Source: Carboxylicivirga caseinilyticus (GTDB lineage: Bacteria > Bacteroidota > Bacteroidia > Bacteroidales > Marinilabiliaceae). From it: a stretch of 64,000 bases of DNA. The stretch is from contig JAFMVE010000003.1 of NCBI GenBank assembly GCA_025499705.1, forward strand, positions 62,001 to 126,000, given 5' to 3'. Both the position numbers and the translations under genes were made by a program. Within the stretch, counting starts at the first letter, position 1. The number at the start of each line of letters is the position of its first letter. The notes under the pieces were generated by a model that made no database searches, had not been told where the DNA came from, and saw only the letters and a list, made by a program, of their open reading frames with translations. Shown one piece after another: positions 59,069 through 64,000 of the stretch.

Positions 59069-61927
59069 TTACTTTCTCATAAGTAACCATTCGGTTAAAT
59101 TGATTGATGAATCGAGACCTATTCTTTTGCGTACTCTGTATCGTGCATTTTCCACACCGCGAACAGACATATTTAAAATTTGAGCTATTTCCTTACTACT
59201 CATATTCATTTTTAAATACGCACAAATCTTTAAGTCCTTGGGTGATAGGTTAGGAAATTCTTCTTTTAATTTCTTTAAGAAATTATTATGCGATTGGTCG
59301 AAACGTAATTCAAAATTCTCCCAATCCTGGTCTTCAATTTCATTTTCAATGAAGCTAATTAAACCATTTAGTTTTTTTGCAACTCTATCAGAAGCAAGAG
59401 AAGTGATACCGGATATTTTATCTTTTAATTCACTCAGCTTTTCATTTCTTAAAATTATTTGCATCCCAATTCCTGATAATTCCTCATCTTTACTAATCAG
59501 TTCTGCCTCGAGATTTTGTTCTTTTAAATGAGCTAATTCTAATTCTCTTAGCTGTAGTTGTTCATTGATAAATCTTTCTTTTTCCTTTTTAAATTTAGTC
59601 TTGTTAACTTTTAGAAATAGAATAACAATACCAGATAGCATGAAAAAATACAATAGGTATGCAAAAATGCTTTTATACCAGGGAGGAAGTATTGTAAAGC
59701 TAAAGGTTGATTCGTTACTAATTGACTGGTATATGTTTTTTGCTTTTACCCTAAATACATATTCACCTTCACTCAAATTTGTATATTCTTTAAATGACTC
59801 TGGTTTCCATTCTGTCCAGTCGTTATCAAAGCCTTGAAGAAATACCTGGTATCTAATATCGTTTGAATTTTCATAAAAAGCAGATGCATAGGAGAAAAGA
59901 AAACTATTTTTCGGAGAATATTTAAATTCATACTCATTATTAATGACAGTATCACATAAATATTCCAAGTTATCATTATAGATTAAGTTTTTACCTGGTT
60001 GAAGTTCAACTTTTCTTATCAGACAGTTCATTGGTAAAGAATGTATTAACCGAAAGTTAGAGTCATAAACAATAGCTCCATCTTTTGACCCGACGATCAC
60101 TTCATCACTATTTGGGAAATAAAGATTTTCGAACCCGGGGATATAATGTTTGTTTAACTTATAAAATGGATTTTTATTAATTGAATAACTACCATTGGCA
60201 TGTTTTGTAAGTAACCCGGTTTCACTACCCGTAATAAACCAAACATTTCCATTTTCATCTTCCTGTAATTTACGCCCTTGTTCCCAACCTATTAAATCTG
60301 ATAATTCCTTATCAGGCTCCATTGTGTCTGATGTTTTATTGTATTTGTAATACCCGTATTGAGTACCAATCACTATTTGATCCCAAATTTTAAAAACAGA
60401 GTTATAGAAATTGGTAGGTAATCCTTTAAAACTATCATAGAAGGCATAAGAAGCTTTCCCTTCGAGATCATCTAAAGTAATACGAAATATTCCTTTATAA
60501 CCGTGGGCCACCCAAATAGAATTGTCTGAATCGATTTCAATAATTCTGCTTGATTCGTTAAAACCATTGATTTTGGTTACATATTCATATTGATTGTTCT
60601 TCTTTTTGAATAGAACCAGACCGGAATAGGTTCCACCAATAAGCCATCCGGGATAATCAGGAAGTGTTTTTACCATCCATCCACCATCCTGATCAAAAAG
60701 AGGAACAATTTTGTTGTCAATAATTTGACTGAATCCACCAACATGCCCAATAATCAGTATGCTGTCAATAACATTAACCGACCAATTAATTTCGGGCAAA
60801 CCAGGTAGTTTATTAAACTGATTCCTTCCATTGATCGGATTGGTTAAATCGCTAGTTGAGGTATATAAGACACCATTATGAGTTGCAAAATATAATTTGT
60901 CTTTAAAAATTGCAGTTGAGTAAACACCAATTGGATCTTTCGGATCAGGTATTATTCGTGAGAAAGGAGAGGCTAACTCTACTAAATCAATACCTTTTTT
61001 ATTAGCAACCCATAAATTGTCGTTTTGGTCAGAAAACATACATCTTATTTCATGATTCTGAATGCCTTCTTTCGTTGATATCTGATTAATCAAATGACCA
61101 TCTTTATCTAAAATACAAACACCGCCTGTTGATGTACCTATTGCATAATGACCATTGCGTCTTAAATGTCCGTTTAGTATATGACATTGATGATTAAAAA
61201 TAACAGAGTTTGTCTGTAATGGATATACCTTATTATTTAATATGTAATAAATCCCGTTCTCATATGTGCCAATCAACAGTTGATCCTTCTTAAATGGCAA
61301 TATAAAACGGATGTCCTTTCCTTTAAAAAAAGCACCTGCTTCAAATGGTATTAATTGGTCTGATTCTAAAAAATATATTTGTTCTTCATCATGAATGAGG
61401 ATTTTCCCGTTTGCCTCAAAGATTCCGTTTATTTTTTTACCTGTTTGAAGAACATCAATTTTATGATCATGATAAATAAATATCGATTCCCGGGATTGAA
61501 AAATTACCCTGTTTTCCTGAAAAATAATATTAAAGATGATACCATAACTTTCATACCCTTTAGGTATGAGGTTAGTCAATGAAATAAAGTTTAAAGTTTT
61601 TGAATCACTACAATCAATGTAGCCAAAATCATCCTGCGCTCCGGCGTATAAACGATTATCTTTATTGATTGCCAATGATGTAATATTTGAACGGTTTGAG
61701 GCAATTTGAATAATATTCCAGTCTTGGCCATCAAACTCCAAAATACCAAATTCATTGGCAAAATACATTATGCCTCTCTGATCCTGAGTTATTGCAGAAT
61801 TATTATTGGATACTTCATAATCATGTTCAGTGTAATTTGTGATAAATGGATGACCGGTTTTAATAGTGACAGCCTTAATTGATACTGAACTGAAAAGTAT
61901 AAGTAAACTTAAAATATAGAACTTCAT
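59069..61927 (-). CDS. membrane beta-propeller sensor with LuxR-type DNA-binding domain
   Basis: 952 residues. A signal peptide is followed by two-component-regulator-type propeller repeats (about 30-640; RCMFSDQNDNLWVANKKGIDLVE is typical), a Y_Y_Y immunoglobulin-like domain (about 650-730), one transmembrane helix (IFAYLLYFFMLSGIVILFL, about 745), a coiled coil, and a C-terminal LuxR/GerE helix-turn-helix (LSPKDLKICAYLKMNMSSKEIAQILNMSVRGVENARYRVRKRIG). It has no histidine kinase or receiver, so unlike hybrid two-component sensors it would signal directly from a periplasmic propeller to a DNA-binding domain. It probably senses glucan breakdown products and controls the locus at 51099-58885. 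Confidence 0.92.
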   Translation of the reverse strand: MKFYILSLLILFSSVSIKAVTIKTGHPFITNYTEHDYEVSNNNSAITQDQRGIMYFANEFGILEFDGQDWNIIQIASNRSNITSLAINKDNRLYAGAQDDFGYIDCSDSKTLNFISLTNLIPKGYESYGIIFNIIFQENRVIFQSRESIFIYHDHKIDVLQTGKKINGIFEANGKILIHDEEQIYFLESDQLIPFEAGAFFKGKDIRFILPFKKDQLLIGTYENGIYYILNNKVYPLQTNSVIFNHQCHILNGHLRRNGHYAIGTSTGGVCILDKDGHLINQISTKEGIQNHEIRCMFSDQNDNLWVANKKGIDLVELASPFSRIIPDPKDPIGVYSTAIFKDKLYFATHNGVLYTSTSDLTNPINGRNQFNKLPGLPEINWSVNVIDSILIIGHVGGFSQIIDNKIVPLFDQDGGWMVKTLPDYPGWLIGGTYSGLVLFKKKNNQYEYVTKINGFNESSRIIEIDSDNSIWVAHGYKGIFRITLDDLEGKASYAFYDSFKGLPTNFYNSVFKIWDQIVIGTQYGYYKYNKTSDTMEPDKELSDLIGWEQGRKLQEDENGNVWFITGSETGLLTKHANGSYSINKNPFYKLNKHYIPGFENLYFPNSDEVIVGSKDGAIVYDSNFRLIHSLPMNCLIRKVELQPGKNLIYNDNLEYLCDTVINNEYEFKYSPKNSFLFSYASAFYENSNDIRYQVFLQGFDNDWTEWKPESFKEYTNLSEGEYVFRVKAKNIYQSISNESTFSFTILPPWYKSIFAYLLYFFMLSGIVILFLKVNKTKFKKEKERFINEQLQLRELELAHLKEQNLEAELISKDEELSGIGMQIILRNEKLSELKDKISGITSLASDRVAKKLNGLISFIENEIEDQDWENFELRFDQSHNNFLKKLKEEFPNLSPKDLKICAYLKMNMSSKEIAQILNMSVRGVENARYRVRKRIGLDSSINLTEWLLMRK

Positions 61928-62128
61928 TATTACAATTAAAATGAACCTATTGGAATGATTCGAGCTGTAAGTTAATAAAGTTTTATGAATCCTTTAGTTT
62001 ACAAAACAATTATACCGCATTCGTTAATAAATGACATTTGGGATGTTTAAGAAGATTGAAAATATTTATCTTTAATGATTTAAGTATTAGTAAATCAGCT
62101 CATTGATGGTGTGTTGATTTGGTTATGC

Positions 62129-62845
62129 TTATTTAATCAATAGAAAAATACTTACCAAAAGGGTAATGTACAAACTGATTTTCTTAAATAAAGAAGCAGG
62201 TAAAATTTGATTTAATCGCTTCCCAATAACAGTTCCAAGTAGTAATATAGGAGTTACATATAAGGAAGTGATCAGCATTTGGTTGCTTATCATTCCTAAA
62301 TGATAATAGCCAATGATGGCTATTGTTGCCGAAACAATATTAAACCACGAGAATATCTCACGAAATTCCTGATTACTTACATTTGCCATATTCAGAAATA
62401 AGGCCAACGGAGGTCCGCTAACGGAGATGCTTCCGGTCAGGTATCCGATAAAGGCTCCAGCCAGCTTATACCATTTCTTTGAAATATTTAATGTGACGCT
62501 GCGGTTGATCAAGGTAATGATTGATAATAGAATAAAAAATACTCCTAACAGTTTCACCAAAAATCCTTCAGAAATTAATTTTAAAGTGATTACTCCAAGG
62601 ATTGTAAAAACTCCACCATATATTATTAGTGTCTTAAACTGTTTATTCACCAGTTTCTTTTCTTTTTTCTGGAGGACAATCAGAATGGACGAAATCAGAT
62701 TGCAGATCATCAATATCGGAATTAATTCTTTTGGCGAATACCAGATCATTAGCAAAGGCAATGATACCAATGCAAAACCAAAACCAGTGATGCCCTTCAC
62801 TAGGCTGGCAAGTATTATAACCAGAAATCCTCCGACATTAAGCAT
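62129..62845 (-). CDS. TSUP (TauE/SafE) family permease
   Basis: 238 residues from the ATG at 62845, which begins MLNVGGFLVI; a GTG at 62893 would extend into the upstream gene and is less likely. Seven to eight hydrophobic segments, with the family motif VKGITGFGFALVSLPLL near the N-terminus and the repeat GYLTGSISVSGPPLALFL in the second half. TSUP members export sulfite, sulfonates or related organosulfur anions. It starts 2 bp after the YeiH-family gene, so the two are cotranscribed. Confidence 0.9.
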   Translation of the reverse strand: MLNVGGFLVIILASLVKGITGFGFALVSLPLLMIWYSPKELIPILMICNLISSILIVLQKKEKKLVNKQFKTLIIYGGVFTILGVITLKLISEGFLVKLLGVFFILLSIITLINRSVTLNISKKWYKLAGAFIGYLTGSISVSGPPLALFLNMANVSNQEFREIFSWFNIVSATIAIIGYYHLGMISNQMLITSLYVTPILLLGTVIGKRLNQILPASLFKKISLYITLLVSIFLLIK

Positions 62846-62847
62846 AA

Positions 62848-63771
62848 TTATGATGTTAAAACTATAAAAGAACCTACTCCAATTATTAACCACAATGTTA
62901 TTCCCAGTACAAAGCTTCGATAGCCTGATTTTTTAATGCTTTCAAGTGAAAAACCTGAGCCAATTAAGAAAAGTGCCACTACAATTCCTCGTCTACCCAA
63001 CCAGTTTAAATGAGTATAAGTTTCATTCATGGTAGGAAATAGATTAGCAATTGTAATGGCTAGGGCGAACAATACTATAAACCATGGGAAGTTAATTTTT
63101 CTTCCGCCCTCTTTCTTGTTAAATAGTGCAATAACTATCGATAATGGAATAATCCATAACGCTCTTATTAATTTTACTGTTGTTGCTATTTGTAAAGCTT
63201 CTGAACCGTAGGCAGCACCTGCACCTGTTACAGAGCTGGTATCATGAATTGCGATAGCAGCCCAGTTACCAAAAACCTCCTGACTCAGATTAAAATAATG
63301 ACCAATAAATGGAAATATTAATAAGGCAACCGCATTAAGTATAAATACAACAATCAGTGCCATTGAACTCTCGTTTTCTTCACTTTTTAAGACTGGTGAA
63401 ATGGCTGCAATAGCACTACCACCGCAAATGGCTGTTCCTGCGGAAATCAGCAATGCGATATTTCCTTTCACTTTTAATAAGCGTCCTAATAGAAGTCCGC
63501 TGGTCATCACAACTATTACCGAAATAGCTGTTTCAATAAAACCATTTTTTGATGCTTTGATTACTTCTGATAAACTCATGCCAAAGCCCATCAAAACAAT
63601 GGAATATTGTAATACTTGTGGCGTATACTTATTAACTTTTTCGTGCCTGAAGCCTATGACTGATAATGCAATTCCTGAAACCAATGCTACAGCTGGTGTT
63701 ATCATCGGAGTAAAACACAGGATGATAAAAAGAGGAAACAGAAATTGACTATATTTTTTGACATCCGTCAT
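62848..63771 (-). CDS. YeiH/UPF0324 family putative sulfate (sulfur anion) exporter
   Basis: 307 residues, about ten hydrophobic helices. Family signatures: MGFGMSLSEVIKASKNG, SAGTAICGGSAIAAISPVL, IAIHDTSSVTGAGAAYG and TVKLIRALWIIPL. YeiH-like proteins are annotated as sulfate exporters on limited evidence. The next gene is a TSUP permease, so a sulfur-oxyanion or sulfonate export role for the pair is reasonable. A LysR regulator ends 71 bp upstream in the same direction, matching the yeiE-yeiH arrangement of enterobacteria. Confidence 0.9.
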   Translation of the reverse strand: MTDVKKYSQFLFPLFIILCFTPMITPAVALVSGIALSVIGFRHEKVNKYTPQVLQYSIVLMGFGMSLSEVIKASKNGFIETAISVIVVMTSGLLLGRLLKVKGNIALLISAGTAICGGSAIAAISPVLKSEENESSMALIVVFILNAVALLIFPFIGHYFNLSQEVFGNWAAIAIHDTSSVTGAGAAYGSEALQIATTVKLIRALWIIPLSIVIALFNKKEGGRKINFPWFIVLFALAITIANLFPTMNETYTHLNWLGRRGIVVALFLIGSGFSLESIKKSGYRSFVLGITLWLIIGVGSFIVLTS

Positions 63772-63787
63772 ACGCTAAATTTTGAAA

Positions 63788-63818
63788 CAAAAATAACGTT
63801 ACGATATAATCAAAACAA
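63788..63818 (-). promoter_or_regulatory. promoter of the YeiH-TSUP operon
   Basis: On the minus strand TATTTTTG (63795-63788) fits TAnnTTTG and TTG (63818-63816) is the -33 element with a 20-base spacer. It would give a leader of about 10 bases. Confidence 0.6.
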
Positions 63819-63842
63819 ATAGTAAAAATTTATAGTCAATAA

Positions 63843-64000
63843 CTAAAAGTTATACTGATTAAGATGATTCATAAATAACTCTACTAAATGACTGGGTTGT
63901 CCCTGGTGAAGTGCAAAACGCAGTTTGCGGGGTATCTCAAAACCTTTAACCGATAATTGAACAAGCTGATTTAGATATATTTCTGTGGTAACCGCTTTAT
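63843..64000 (-). CDS. LysR-family regulator, C-terminal fragment (cut by window edge)
   Basis: The last 52 codons of a minus-strand gene that enters from the right edge and stops at 63843. The sequence (LVQLSVKGFEIPRKLRFALHQ, then HLVELFMNHL) matches the C-terminal end of LysR-type effector domains, where a hydrophobic segment with IPRxL leads to the last helix. Regulators of this type sit beside yeiH in other bacteria, so it probably controls the permease genes downstream. The DNA-binding half lies outside the window. Confidence 0.75.
   Translation of the reverse strand, partial: KAVTTEIYLNQLVQLSVKGFEIPRKLRFALHQGQPSHLVELFMNHLNQYNF

Noticed and set aside
62846..62893. GTG start for the TSUP permease overlapping the YeiH gene
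   Set aside because: An ATG 2 bp after the YeiH stop gives the usual N-terminus and avoids a 46-bp overlap.
1..64000. CRISPR arrays, insertion sequences, prophage
   Set aside because: No regularly spaced repeats, transposase, integrase or phage structural genes were found on either strand.

Overview
The window comes from a member of the Bacteroidota, probably a marine anaerobic or facultative Marinilabiliales-type bacterium (the order is inference). The signs are low GC, promoters of the TAnnTTTG / TTG type, no Shine-Dalgarno dependence, type IX secretion sorting domains, PorP/SprF and NigD families, TSUP and YeiH permeases, and a beta-1,3-glucan degradation locus. No insertion sequence, phage, integrase or CRISPR array was found. 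One tRNA gene (Arg, anticodon ACG) is present.

Layout. 1-5788: a large PKD-repeat cell-surface protein (cut by the left edge) diverges from a PorP/SprF plus OmpA pair of the type IX secretion / gliding family. 5884-11451 (minus): an ABCG-like transporter with an N-terminal accessory region, a small secreted protein, a receiver-kinase protein that has lost its phospho-acceptor histidine, and a lipoprotein. 12105-18505 (plus): a four-gene phosphorelay operon (PocR sensor kinase, single-domain receiver, large hybrid kinase, receiver-kinase paralog with an intact histidine). 18506-18944: terminators, tRNA-Arg and a broken tRNA-like copy carrying a palindrome. 18945-31460: mostly housekeeping and envelope genes (NigD, M23 peptidase, TPR protein, Pif1-like helicase fused to TPR, TRIC channel, HAD phosphatase, MscS, DUF3078, pirin, DoxX, AraC, DUF3820).

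31741-44302 (plus) is a nine-gene catabolic cluster: a CitD-CitE fusion, CitF, an isocitrate/homoisocitrate-type dehydrogenase, an HD-domain protein, two different fused aconitase-like hydro-lyases, an ALDH7 (antiquitin-type) aldehyde dehydrogenase, and the two halves of the saccharopine pathway. Read together, these suggest lysine breakdown by the saccharopine route and then the alpha-aminoadipate pathway run backwards, ending in cleavage of homocitrate to acetate and 2-oxoglutarate. The proposed overall reaction, lysine + CO2 + 2-oxoglutarate + H2O -> acetate + 2 glutamate, balances atom for atom with no net redox. This is inference, but it explains every enzyme in the cluster.

44999-50704 (minus) is a thiol/redox cluster: a flavin oxidoreductase, a DUF1847 protein, thioredoxin, an ArsM-like methyltransferase, a previously hidden 31-residue Cys-containing peptide (47642-47737), a radical SAM/SPASM peptide-maturase-type enzyme and a thioredoxin-thioredoxin reductase fusion. 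It looks like a small radical-SAM peptide (RiPP-like) system. 51099-61927 (minus) is a laminarin / beta-1,3-glucan locus: a multidomain GH81, a carbohydrate-binding secreted protein, a clan GH-A hydrolase and a membrane beta-propeller/LuxR regulator, without SusC/SusD in view. 62129-64000 holds TSUP and YeiH-family permeases and the end of a LysR regulator.
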